Below, piece after piece: positions 10,660-18,420 of a stretch of DNA of 64,000 bases. Source of the DNA: Collinsella aerofaciens. GTDB taxonomy: Bacteria > Actinomycetota > Coriobacteriia > Coriobacteriales > Coriobacteriaceae. The translations under genes and the position numbers were made by a program. Numbering within the stretch: the first letter of the stretch is position 1; each line of letters starts with the position of its first letter. The notes below the pieces were generated by a model. The model was not told the origin of the DNA. It saw only the letters and a program-made list of their open reading frames with translations, and made no database searches. Where the stretch lies: positions 9,510 to 73,509 of the forward strand of contig RQAP01000031.1 in assembly GCA_008671135.1 (NCBI GenBank), given 5' to 3'.

Positions 10660-11517
10660 ATGCGCAAACTGTTTTCCCGTCAGCTCATCGAGGCCCGCCA
10701 CGAGATGCTGAGCATCTACGAGGCCGTCGATCTGGCCCTCCACGATGCCGTGAGGGCCTATGTTACCGACGACCGCAAGCTCGCCACCAAGACCAAGAAG
10801 CGCACGCTTTCGATTGACGCACGCTGCGCCAACCTGGAGGCCGTCTGCTACAACCTGATTGCCACGCAGTCACCGGTCGCCTCCGACTTCCGCTTGCTGC
10901 AGACGATCATCTACGTCGACTTTAACCTGCAGCGCATGACCGATAAGGTTCGCCAGATTTGCCGTGCCACGCGTCATATGATCAAGGCCGACATCTCGCT
11001 GCCCAAGGAGCTTGTCGGCACGGTCGAGGCCGAGGCTGAGGCCGTCTACCAGGTGCTGGGCTCTTCGCTTTCTGCGCTCGTCACCAACGACATGTCCATC
11101 ATCTGCAACTTGGCCGTCGAGGACGAGCCAGTGCACGCCGCCTACGAGAAGTTCTTCTGCACCTTTAACCGTATGGATACGGGCGACTTTATGGACGACG
11201 ACAGCAACTATGACGACCTGCGCCGCGCCATCATGGTATCGCGCTATCTCGATCGCATCGCCTCGATTTCCATCGATGCCGCCTGCCGTCTGACCTTCCT
11301 GTTGACCGGACAGCGTATGACTGCCGGTGATATCGCCTGCACTGATGAGGATGAGCTCGAGAGCATGCGCGTGCCTTCGGGCGAGGGTGTTATCATGAGG
11401 CCCGCCGTCGACGCGCGCTACGTTGCCAAGGTGCCCGTTAGCGAGGTCAGCGAGGGTCTTCGCTACCTGCTCGATCATCTTGAGGACGAGGACGATGGCG
11501 AGGACGACGAGGAGTAA
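10660..11517 (+). CDS. phoU: Phosphate signalling/transport regulator PhoU
   Basis: PhoU links the Pst transporter to the PhoR/PhoB-type sensor and limits phosphate uptake. The protein (285 residues) is somewhat longer than the usual 220-240. Two PhoU helical repeats are visible: LIEARHEMLSIYEAVDLALHDAV with KKRTLSIDARCANLE, and later SRYLDRIASISIDAACRLTFLLTG. Metal-ligand-like acidic residues occur as in the family. The C-terminal 50 residues, ending DLEDEDDGEDDEE-like, are very acidic and extra. It is the last gene of the pst operon and is followed by a GC-rich hairpin. Confidence 0.92.
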   Translation: MRKLFSRQLIEARHEMLSIYEAVDLALHDAVRAYVTDDRKLATKTKKRTLSIDARCANLEAVCYNLIATQSPVASDFRLLQTIIYVDFNLQRMTDKVRQICRATRHMIKADISLPKELVGTVEAEAEAVYQVLGSSLSALVTNDMSIICNLAVEDEPVHAAYEKFFCTFNRMDTGDFMDDDSNYDDLRRAIMVSRYLDRIASISIDAACRLTFLLTGQRMTAGDIACTDEDELESMRVPSGEGVIMRPAVDARYVAKVPVSEVSEGLRYLLDHLEDEDDGEDDEE

Positions 11518-11553
11518 GTAACCCCGTTCGTCGAAAGATTGTAAATACCTAAG

Positions 11554-11587
11554 TGAGCGCGGCCTTGCACATGCGGGGCCGCGCTCT
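11554..11587 (+). terminator. GC-rich hairpin after phoU, probable terminator
   Basis: A perfect 10-bp stem (GAGCGCGGCC with GGCCGCGCTC) closes a loop of about 13 nt. It is followed only by a weak T-rich tail (TTGCGTT), so termination may be partial before yggS. Confidence 0.6.
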
Positions 11588-11636
11588 TGCGTTAGCATGG
11601 GACTACTTGTTTGGCTGTCAGCGGAGGCGATTGGCA

Positions 11637-12374
11637 ATGGATAACTATTTGGACTTGATGCGCGCTCGCCGCGAGCAGATTCTGGAACGTTTTTATGCGG
11701 CGCTCGATCGCGCGGGCCGTCCCCACGACGCCGCGAGCCTCATTGCCGTGTCCAAGACCGTTGGTGTCGATGAGACCGTTGCCGCCATCCAGGCGGGGTA
11801 TCGCCATTTTGCCGAGAACCGCCCGCAGGAGCTGGTTCGCAAGCTCACGGGTCTGGCGGAGCATCCGGAGCTGCCCGAGGTGCGCTTCGATATGATCGGC
11901 AACCTGCAGACCAATAAGATCAATGCGGTGCTGGGCTCAGCCGAGCTGATTCACTCGGTGGGTTCGCTGCATCTGGCGCAGGCGATCTCGAGCCGTGCTG
12001 TCCGCAAGATTGAGGCAGGCGAGCTCGCCGGCCCCCAGCGTGTGCTCATTGAGGTCAATGTGAGTGGTGAGGAGTCGAAGGGAGGCTTTTCGCCCGATGA
12101 GATTCGCGCCGCCGCGGGTGAGCTTGCGGAACTTGAGGGAATTTGCGTGCAGGGGCTTATGACTATGGCGCCCCGGGGGAATAAGGATGTGGCACACCGC
12201 ACCTTTGCGGGTCTTCGTGAGCTGAGGGATGAGCTGGAGGCGGCGCATCCCGATTTGAACCTGCCTGAGCTTTCCTGCGGCATGAGCGAGGACTTTGAGC
12301 CTGCCCTTGAGGAGGGCTCTACGCTCGTTCGCCTGGGCAGGGTAGTATTTAGCCCGGAGTTTGCAGTAAAATAA
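11637..12374 (+). CDS. yggS: YggS/PLPBP family pyridoxal phosphate homeostasis protein
   Basis: PLP-binding protein of the alanine racemase N-terminal fold that maintains vitamin B6 and amino acid balance and has no known catalytic activity. The 245 residues show the PLP lysine in LIAVSKTV (near residue 41), FAENRPQELVRKL, the FDMIGNLQTNKIN stretch, VNVSGEESKGGF and the phosphate-binding SCGMSEDFEPALEEGSTLVRLG. I chose the ATG at 11637 behind GGAGG. The longer frame upstream runs through the hairpin and is unlikely to be translated. It precedes sepF, as in many Gram-positive dcw clusters. Confidence 0.93.
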   Translation: MDNYLDLMRARREQILERFYAALDRAGRPHDAASLIAVSKTVGVDETVAAIQAGYRHFAENRPQELVRKLTGLAEHPELPEVRFDMIGNLQTNKINAVLGSAELIHSVGSLHLAQAISSRAVRKIEAGELAGPQRVLIEVNVSGEESKGGFSPDEIRAAAGELAELEGICVQGLMTMAPRGNKDVAHRTFAGLRELRDELEAAHPDLNLPELSCGMSEDFEPALEEGSTLVRLGRVVFSPEFAVK

Positions 12375-12434
12375 GGCTCTGAAGTGCGCACTGATTATCG
12401 GGGCGCCTGCACTAAACCGCGAGAGGACACAACC

Positions 12435-13157
12435 ATGGGCTTCCTTGACGAGATTAAAAATAAGATGCACCTGGGCGGCCAGCAGGGTTACGACCAGGGT
12501 TATGGCCAGGACGACGACTACGGCTACGATGACGGCTATGACGATAGTTATCAGGGCAACGGCTACAGCGGTGCTTCGGGCGAGGGCTTCTACACCCAAG
12601 ACGAGCCGAGCAACGGCCTGCTTGGTCAGACGCGCCGCGGTGAAGCTGAGTCGGTTGCCGTGTATACGCGCTCCGGTCAGCTGGTCGGCGATGACTCTCG
12701 CCATGCCACAACGTATAACCCGCCTTCGCGCTCGCAGGACAGTGTTGCGAGCGGTTATCGTCCTGGTGCCTATGACACGCCGTCTAGCTACGCCGAGAAC
12801 ACCCGCGCCCGTGCCGCCGCTGCGCCCGCGCCTGCACCGAGCGATGCCTCGGCCTATGCGAGCAATATCATCAACGCCACACCGCAGCTGCCGGCCTATG
12901 TCCTGCGCCCCGAGAGCTATGACGACGTGGAGACCGTGGTGCGCCGCGTTCGCACCAAGCAGCCTGTCGCACTGATTTTTGTGGGCGTACGCACCGAAGT
13001 TGCCAAGCGCGTCTTGGACTTCTCTTACGGCTTTGCCTGCGGTCTGGGTGCCACGGTCAAGGAGGTGGGCGACCGCGTGTTCATGGTGCTGCCCGCCGGT
13101 TGCGAGGTCAAAGATTCCGATCTCAAGAAGCTTCGTGCGGACGGCTACCTTAAGTAA
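12435..13157 (+). CDS. sepF: Cell division protein SepF
   Basis: FtsZ membrane anchor and bundling protein, which matters most where FtsA is absent, as appears to be the case here. A short amphipathic N terminus (MGFLDEIKNKMHLG) acts as a membrane hook. It is followed by a long disordered linker rich in Gly, Tyr, Asp and Gln, then Ala/Pro. The SepF domain occupies the last 85 or so residues (LRPESYDDVETVVRRVRT to GLGATVKEVGDRVFMVLP). At 240 residues it is longer than the usual 150-200 because of the linker. The ATG at 12435 is preceded by GAGAGG. yggT follows in the same frame after a single stop. Confidence 0.93.
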   Translation: MGFLDEIKNKMHLGGQQGYDQGYGQDDDYGYDDGYDDSYQGNGYSGASGEGFYTQDEPSNGLLGQTRRGEAESVAVYTRSGQLVGDDSRHATTYNPPSRSQDSVASGYRPGAYDTPSSYAENTRARAAAAPAPAPSDASAYASNIINATPQLPAYVLRPESYDDVETVVRRVRTKQPVALIFVGVRTEVAKRVLDFSYGFACGLGATVKEVGDRVFMVLPAGCEVKDSDLKKLRADGYLK

Positions 13158-13178
13158 AGACAAGACGAGGAGATTCCC

Positions 13179-13460
13179 ATCAACATCTACACTATCGTCC
13201 AGCTGGTCAACACGCTGTTCAACTTCTATTCCACGCTCATTGTCGTCTACTGCTTTATGACGTGGATTCCCATGAAGCAGGGTGGTTTGCTTCAGGATAT
13301 TGCCGCGGTGCTTGATAGCGTGTGCGGTCCGTGGCTCAACCTGTTCCGTCGTTTCATCCCGCCGATGGGCGGTATCGATTTTTCGCCGGTCGTTGCGATT
13401 ATTGCGTTGCAGTTGGTGCAGAGGCTGGTTCTGCAGCTTCTTATAGGTATACTCGTGTAG
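13179..13460 (+). CDS. YggT family membrane protein, apparent non-canonical ATC (or ATT) start
   Basis: Small integral membrane protein (93 residues from 13179) with two hydrophobic segments, typical of YggT next to sepF and divIVA. The conserved family motif is visible near the C terminus (GGIDFSPVVAIIAL). The only ATG in frame (13257) would cut away the first membrane helix. The matching homologous region begins earlier, at INIYTIVQLVNTLFNFY. Between the sepF stop (13155) and this region there is no ATG, GTG or TTG in frame. GAGGAG (13167-13172) sits 6 nt before ATC 13179 and directly before ATT 13173. I therefore infer an AUC or AUU start, which would reduce translation. Confidence 0.8.
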   Translation: MNIYTIVQLVNTLFNFYSTLIVVYCFMTWIPMKQGGLLQDIAAVLDSVCGPWLNLFRRFIPPMGGIDFSPVVAIIALQLVQRLVLQLLIGILV

Positions 13461-13521
13461 AACTGACTTAGTAACTTACGTCGGGCGTGTAGCGCCGAGG
13501 CGATGAAAAAGGAGACTTGTT

Positions 13522-14196
13522 ATGGCTATTACCCCTGCAGACATCCAGGCTCAGACTTTCTCTGAGGCCAAGCGTGGCTACGATCCTGCCGAGGTCGACG
13601 TCTTCTTGGAGACGCTGTCCTCTGAGGTTGACGCTATGCTCGCTAAGATCGTCGACCTTAAGGGTCGTCTGACTGCTACCGAGCAGCAGCTTGCCGATGC
13701 GCAGGCTCAGCTTGCCCAGGCTCAGGATGCCCCCGCCCAGGCCGTTCCTGCCGCCCCCGTGGCTGCTCCCGCCCCTGACTTCTCCGCTCAGGAGCGCCAG
13801 ATTTCCGCTGCCCTGATCGCTGCCCAGCAGACCGCTGAGACCATTGTCAACGATGCCAATGAGAACGCTGAGCGTATGCGCAACGCGGCTGACGCCAAGG
13901 CCCGCGAGGTTATCCGCCATGCTCTGACCGAAAAGCAGGCTGAGCTCGAGGAGATCGATCGTCTCAAGGCTTCTCGTGAGGAGTTCAAGGCCGAGTATCT
14001 CAAGCTCATCCAGCACTTCATGGACGATGCCCAGAACTCCTTCCCGGCCGACCTCATGGCCTCCACGCCGGTCGGTTCTGCCGCTTCTCCTGCGGTGACT
14101 GTTCCCGCCGAGCCGCTGCCCGTCGCTGACCCGGTTGTCCCCGTGGCCGATCCCTTCGCCCCGATCGACAACTTCGCTGCCGACGACCTGGACTAA
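13522..14196 (+). CDS. divIVA: DivIVA domain protein
   Basis: Coiled-coil protein that binds curved membrane at poles and septa and guides wall growth in Actinobacteria. The N-terminal DivIVA lipid-binding region is clear (ITPADIQAQTFSEAKRGYDPAEVDVFLE). A coiled coil follows (DLKGRLTATEQQLADAQAQLAQ), broken by an Ala/Pro-rich stretch, then a second coiled coil through residue 175. The tail is Pro/Val/Asp-rich. It is 224 residues, has AAAAAGGAG as ribosome site, and closes the division cluster before a strong terminator. Confidence 0.92.
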   Translation: MAITPADIQAQTFSEAKRGYDPAEVDVFLETLSSEVDAMLAKIVDLKGRLTATEQQLADAQAQLAQAQDAPAQAVPAAPVAAPAPDFSAQERQISAALIAAQQTAETIVNDANENAERMRNAADAKAREVIRHALTEKQAELEEIDRLKASREEFKAEYLKLIQHFMDDAQNSFPADLMASTPVGSAASPAVTVPAEPLPVADPVVPVADPFAPIDNFAADDLD

Positions 14197-14225
14197 CATT
14201 CGGCCTACAATTTAGTGCCTAGAAA

Positions 14226-14252
14226 GGACCCGCAGCTTGCGGGTCCTTTTTT
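14226..14252 (+). terminator. Rho-independent terminator after divIVA
   Basis: The 8-bp stem GGACCCGC/GCGGGTCC with a short loop is followed by six T residues, 29 bp after the divIVA stop. Confidence 0.92.
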
Positions 14253-14277
14253 ATGACTGTACCGGGGCGCGCAACAT

Positions 14278-14315
14278 AAAAAACCGAGCCCTGCACATAG
14301 TGGCGCAGAACTCGG
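14278..14315 (-). terminator. Terminator of the minus-strand nitroreductase gene
   Basis: Read on the minus strand, a stem CCGAG-TTCTGC pairs with GCAGGG-CTCGG and is followed by six T residues (14283-14278). Confidence 0.8.
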
Positions 14316-14362
14316 CGAACCGGTGAGCGGTCAAGGATAGGTTTTAGGGCATGTCCCAAAAT

Positions 14363-14893
14363 CTACTTGAGGAGGAAGTCGGAGAGGGGAATGGTACGGG
14401 CCTCGCGATGCTCGGGGTCGGCGATGTGGTCGGCAGGATATCCGCAGACGAGCATGTGATAGGGATAGACGCCCTCGGGCAGGTTGAACTGCTCCTGTGC
14501 CACCTCGGGCTTAAAATGGCATACCCAGCACGTTCCCAGGCCCTGCTCGGTGGCCTCCATCATCATCTGATCGCACACTATGGACGTATCGATTTCACTG
14601 GAATTCATCTGGTCATACGGGCGCACCCAAGCGTCTTCGGTAACGCTACAAATAAGGAAGATGAGCGGAGCGCCAAAGATAGATCCATCACGAGCAAACC
14701 GAGGCTGACAAGCAGCAGCCTTCTCCAGAAGCTCAGGCGTATCCAGCACCATCACACGAGAAGGATGATTATTACAAGCAGAAGGAGCAATCCGCCCAGC
14801 CTCAACAATGGCATCCACAACAGCTTGCTCAACAGAACGATCCTGAAATTCACGACAAGAATACCGACCCCGAGTCAGATCCAAATAACTCAC
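14363..14893 (-). CDS. Nitroreductase family protein (FMN-dependent)
   Basis: FMN-binding NAD(P)H oxidoreductase of the nitroreductase superfamily; its substrate cannot be told from sequence. The 176-residue protein has the family start LTRGRYSCREFQDRSV, with the FMN-phosphate-binding Arg-Xaa-Ser pattern, then IVEAGRIAPSACNNHPSRVMVL, and the C-terminal GLGTCWVCHF and LVCGYPAD segments. I chose GTG at 14893, where GGAGGG lies 7 nt upstream. An in-frame ATG at 14956 has no such site. Codons in the 5' half end mainly in T, unlike the 3' half, an abrupt change next to the palindrome at 15061. Confidence 0.88.
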   Translation of the reverse strand: MSYLDLTRGRYSCREFQDRSVEQAVVDAIVEAGRIAPSACNNHPSRVMVLDTPELLEKAAACQPRFARDGSIFGAPLIFLICSVTEDAWVRPYDQMNSSEIDTSIVCDQMMMEATEQGLGTCWVCHFKPEVAQEQFNLPEGVYPYHMLVCGYPADHIADPEHREARTIPLSDFLLK

Positions 14894-15060
14894 AACCAAG
14901 CCCTCCAAATTCAACGAATCGATCCAAAGCAGAACAAAGGGCACCCAAAGCTCCATCCAGCCAAACGTTTAAGGCGGTCCCAAAGTTCCCGATCGGGCCC
15001 AAAGGCCCTGCCAACAAAAGCCCCATCGCTTTCAAAGTATCAGCCAAAGTTCCCAATGGT

Positions 15061-15168
15061 GGTACGTAAGGCGAAGGGCCGGCCACGGTTTACTTTCGAA
15101 CGACTCTGCAAAGCGGCCGGAGTGAGAAAGCAAACCGTGGTCGGCCCTTCGCCGCCGGGACACGTACC
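15061..15168. repeat. 108-bp interrupted palindrome between nitroreductase and DUF47 genes
   Basis: Arms of 28 nt (15070-15097 and 15126-15153) pair with two mismatches around the core GGCGAAGGGCC/GGCCCTTCGCC. Outer 7-nt arms GGTACGT (15061-15067) and ACGTACC (15162-15168) extend the symmetry. The gap between the main arms is 28 nt. There is no T-run on either strand, so it is not a simple terminator. The stretch from 14894 to 15060 holds no gene that I recognise and is notably A+C-rich on the plus strand. Confidence 0.85.
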
Positions 15169-15173
15169 CCCAA

Positions 15174-15797
15174 TTAACTGTTCTTCATGACAATCGAATC
15201 CACAATATCGGCCACATTCTCACAGCAGTCAGCGCAGTACTCCAGGAAGGCGTATACGTCACGCCAGGCGATGACCTCGAGCGGGTCCTTGCCGTTAACG
15301 TGCAGGTTGCGCATGGCGTTGATATAGAGCTCGTCGGCTTCGGACTCGATGGTGTTGATCTGGATGACGAGTTCGCGCAGGGTCTTGGACTTGCGGTAGT
15401 TGGGCAGCTCGACCATCAGGTCTTTCATGGCGCGGCAGGCGTCAGTCACCTTGTGGGCGATGACGATGGCGTCGGGATGGATGCTCTGAATGTTGGTGAA
15501 GTAGACGCGCTGCACGACGCCCTCAATACGGTCGAGCACGGTGTCGAGCGCGCAGCTCATCAGATCCAGATCCTCGCGCTCGAGCGGGGTGATAAAGGCG
15601 GTGAGCAGGGCGTCTTCGAGCTCGTGGTGCTTCTTGTCTGCCGCATGCTCAATCGCATGCATCTCCTCGAGCATGTCGTGGATCTGCGCGGGATCAAAGT
15701 TCTCAAAAATCTTGATGAGCAACTCTGCGGCCTGGACAGCAAGGTCGGCGCAGGCGACGTAGTTGTCAAAGTAGAACGAATCGGGTTTCTTTGCCAT
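15174..15797 (-). CDS. DUF47 family PhoU-like phosphate transport accessory protein
   Basis: PhoU-fold helical protein of the DUF47/TIGR00153 family, which usually accompanies Pit transporters and is thought to regulate them. It is 207 residues, almost all helical, with the family segments ADLAVQAAELLIKIFENFD, IEHAADKKHHEL, TAFITPLEREDLDLM and ALDTVLDRIEGV. It lies 67 bp downstream of pit on the same strand, suggesting one operon, although in many genomes the order is reversed. GTCCTTTCGAGG on the plus strand gives a purine-rich ribosome site on the coding strand. Confidence 0.92.
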   Translation of the reverse strand: MAKKPDSFYFDNYVACADLAVQAAELLIKIFENFDPAQIHDMLEEMHAIEHAADKKHHELEDALLTAFITPLEREDLDLMSCALDTVLDRIEGVVQRVYFTNIQSIHPDAIVIAHKVTDACRAMKDLMVELPNYRKSKTLRELVIQINTIESEADELYINAMRNLHVNGKDPLEVIAWRDVYAFLEYCADCCENVADIVDSIVMKNS

Positions 15798-15864
15798 GGG
15801 TGGGTCCTTTCGAGGCGAAGACGGGTGGGCGAAGTGTTGCGGTCCAGATGGACGTTCGGTTTGA

Positions 15865-16914
15865 CTAGAGGAACATCATGAACAGCTTGGCCATGACAAA
15901 GCTGATGAGTCCGCAGGCGGGGAAGGTGAAGAACCAGGTGAACATCATGTCCTTGACGACGCCGAAGTTGATGGCCGAGAGGCGCTTGACGGCACCGACG
16001 CCCATGATGGCGCAGGTCTTGATGTGTGTGGAGGACACGGGGATGCCGGTAAGGGTGGCAAGCAGCAGGTTCGCGGCGCCCGCGAGGTCGGCGGAGAAGC
16101 CCTGATACTTCTCGAGCTTAACCATGCTCTGGCCGACGGACTTGATGATGCGCTCACCGCCCACGCTGGTGCCGATACCCATGGTGGCCGAGCACAGCAG
16201 CATAATCCAGATGGGGATGCCGGCATCGCCGACGCTGGTCTGGCCGTTTGCGAAGGCCACGCCTAAAAAGAGCACGCCGATGAACTTCTGTCCATCCTGC
16301 GCGCCGTGCATAAAGCTCATGGCCGCAGCGCTCGCGATCTGAGCGTATTTAAAGAAGACATTGGCACGTCGCCTGTTGGCGGCGGCGAAAAGAATCGAGA
16401 CGAGTTTGCACAGGACCCAGCCCATGACAAAGCCCAGGCCGATGGAGAGCGCCAGGCCGTAGATGACCTTCATCCACTCGTGGACGTTGACGCTGCTCGC
16501 GCCGCCGAGGGCGATAGCGGCACCGGTCAGGCCGGCGATAAGGCTGTGGCTTTGCGAGGTGGGGATGCCAAAACGCGACGCTGTGGCGCCGTAGACGACG
16601 ATGGAGAACAACGCCGCGCAGAGGCACGCGAGCGCCATGGTGCTGTTTCCGCCAAAATCGACGATATGTGAGATGGTGTTGGCGACGCTCGCATTAAAGT
16701 GCGTCATGATGAGCACGCCGAGGAAGTTGAATGCGGCGCTCATGAGAATGGCGGCGCGGGCGGGCATGCAACGCGTAGTGACGCAGGTCGCGATGGCGTT
16801 GGGCGCGTCGGTCCATCCATTGACGAAGATGGCGCCCAACGCGAGGATCACGGTGACGGCAAGGACTGGGTTCGACACAATTTGGCCGAGGAAGGTTGAG
16901 AACGTTACGTCCAT
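15865..16914 (-). CDS. pit: Inorganic phosphate transporter, PiT family
   Basis: Low-affinity, cation-coupled phosphate transporter. The 349-residue membrane protein carries the duplicated PiT signature: first GWTDAPNAIATCVTTRCM near residue 33 and then MSFMHGAQDGQKFIGV near residue 200. Other conserved pieces are ATASRFGIPTSQSHSLIAG and LTGIPVSSTHIKTCAIMGVG. The ATG at 16914 has only a weak GAGAAAG site. Together with DUF47 it gives this genome a second phosphate route beside Pst, 5 kb away. Confidence 0.94.
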   Translation of the reverse strand: MDVTFSTFLGQIVSNPVLAVTVILALGAIFVNGWTDAPNAIATCVTTRCMPARAAILMSAAFNFLGVLIMTHFNASVANTISHIVDFGGNSTMALACLCAALFSIVVYGATASRFGIPTSQSHSLIAGLTGAAIALGGASSVNVHEWMKVIYGLALSIGLGFVMGWVLCKLVSILFAAANRRRANVFFKYAQIASAAAMSFMHGAQDGQKFIGVLFLGVAFANGQTSVGDAGIPIWIMLLCSATMGIGTSVGGERIIKSVGQSMVKLEKYQGFSADLAGAANLLLATLTGIPVSSTHIKTCAIMGVGAVKRLSAINFGVVKDMMFTWFFTFPACGLISFVMAKLFMMFL

Positions 16915-17163
16915 ATATGGGCTTTCTCGAAGTTTGCAGACACGTTACAAAAACATGATAAATCGTATCACCTCCTACGGGTTTCTTTGCCGAGTTCTGA
17001 TGGGAGAAGTAATTTTTTGGCACTAAAATTGAATATTAGCCCTGTTGACCGTGGGTGTTCTTTTTGCTATCACGCCATGCGGACACGCGCGTTCGCTCCG
17101 ACACTCCAAAACCACAGTCTGTTCGCTTTACAACATGCAAACATGCGTTCGATAATAGGAGAC

Positions 17164-17502
17164 ATGGAATATCGACAGACAGATGGCAAAACTCGGCGCG
17201 TGCACAAGCAGTATGTGGACGTCGTGGCTCGCATCCTCGCGGGCGGACAGGTCGTGCCGGTCACCGTCTGCTGGGTCGACGGTCGTTGCTTTACGATTGA
17301 CGAGATTGTCTCGACCGCTGGGTTTGGCCTGACGGTTCACGGCATCCGTACGGCAACCTATAAGGTGCGTTTTGGCGGGCACGCGACCGAGTTGTATCTG
17401 GAGGACCAGACGCGCGAACGACCAGATGGCTCGCAGGCCCACCTGATGCGTTGGTGGGTGTGGGCATTCGACCGTACGCTTGAGGGCGAGCGCCGTAGGT
17501 AA
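17164..17502 (+). CDS. Conserved hypothetical protein of 112 residues
   Basis: I do not recognise this family. The protein starts MEYRQTDGKTRRVHKQYVD and has a probable beta-rich core (VVPVTVCWVDGRCFTIDEI), then a KVRFGGHATELYLEDQ stretch and a Trp-rich end (LMRWWVWAFDRTLEGERRR). There is no signal peptide or membrane segment. I chose the ATG at 17164 because AGGAG lies just upstream. The open frame begins earlier (16987), but that part is T-rich and non-coding in character. It is divergent from pit and 84 bp ahead of the BI-1 family gene. Confidence 0.7.
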   Translation: MEYRQTDGKTRRVHKQYVDVVARILAGGQVVPVTVCWVDGRCFTIDEIVSTAGFGLTVHGIRTATYKVRFGGHATELYLEDQTRERPDGSQAHLMRWWVWAFDRTLEGERRR

Positions 17503-17586
17503 GGACGCACGGCGTTCGGGTACAATGACAGGAATCTTGTCAGCTACTGCGCCGTTATTTGTGGCGCTTTTTGAAAGGACGAACCT

Positions 17587-18282
17587 ATGAACGATATCCA
17601 GGGCTATCAGAACGGCCCCGTCGAGAGCGGCGCAAGCCGCGCCAAGGAGATGTCGCCGCGCGCGTACAATCTCACCATGTCTGCCCTGATCTTCTTGGGC
17701 TTTTGCGCCATGGGCGCCGGCGCCTACTTTACGAGCACCATGTCGTTTGCGCGCATGATGATGAGCGGCGCCGCCTTGCCGCTGGTCTTTGGCTCGTTTA
17801 TTTTGACCATCGTCGGCATGGTTATGATGTCGGCTGCTGCCAGCAAACAGTCCGTGGGCCTGTCCCTTGTGGGCTACGTAATCTTTGCGAGTACCTTTGG
17901 CCTGACCGCGTCGTTTGGCCTTGCCAACTACGACCTGCCCACCATCAACACTGCCTTTATCGCCACGGCCGCCATCACCTTTGTCTTTGGCGCCTTGGGC
18001 GTGACGTTCCCCAAGTTTTTCCAGCGCGTATATGGCATCGGTTTTGGCATTCTGCTCGCCACTATTCTGGTTGAGATCGTGCTGATGTTCATGGGCGTCT
18101 CGCAGACCATCACCGACCTGATCGTGATCGTGGTGTTCGCCGGCTTTATTGGCTACGACACCTATGTTGCCACGACAGTGCCGCCTACACTGCCCAACGC
18201 CGTGCTTATGGCCTCTAACCTGTTCGTGGATATTATCAACGTGTTCCTGCGCATTCTGAACATCCTCGGCCGTCGCGACTAG
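17587..18282 (+). CDS. Bax inhibitor-1/YccA family membrane protein
   Basis: Seven-helix membrane protein of the BI-1/TMBIM family, proposed to act as a pH-sensitive calcium leak; its bacterial role is uncertain. The 231 residues begin with about 30 soluble residues, then hydrophobic segments. The family end is recognisable: the loop GFIGYDTYVATTVPP with the conserved Asp, and then LMASNLFVDIINVFLRILNILG. AAAGGA precedes the ATG. A T-tailed hairpin follows at 18328. Confidence 0.88.
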   Translation: MNDIQGYQNGPVESGASRAKEMSPRAYNLTMSALIFLGFCAMGAGAYFTSTMSFARMMMSGAALPLVFGSFILTIVGMVMMSAAASKQSVGLSLVGYVIFASTFGLTASFGLANYDLPTINTAFIATAAITFVFGALGVTFPKFFQRVYGIGFGILLATILVEIVLMFMGVSQTITDLIVIVVFAGFIGYDTYVATTVPPTLPNAVLMASNLFVDIINVFLRILNILGRRD

Positions 18283-18327
18283 TGGCGAATTGCGGCGGTG
18301 CTTGCCGTGCATGCAAATCGATGCGAA

Positions 18328-18354
18328 AGGCGGTCCTTCGGGGCCGTCTTTTTT
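18328..18354 (+). terminator. Terminator after the BI-1 family gene
   Basis: An imperfect stem (AGGCGGTCC with GGGCCGTCT, allowing G-T pairs) closed by a TTCG tetraloop is followed by a T-run. Confidence 0.8.
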
Positions 18355-18420
18355 GTACGCGACGGGGTATCATGGATGGGAAAAGCCGATAGCGGCAGAG
18401 ACCGAGAAAGGTGACCACTT

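Noticed and set aside
14351..15190. Plus-strand frame of 279 codons across the nitroreductase and palindrome
   Set aside because: Antisense to the nitroreductase, and its composition simply follows the A+C-rich plus strand and the repeat.
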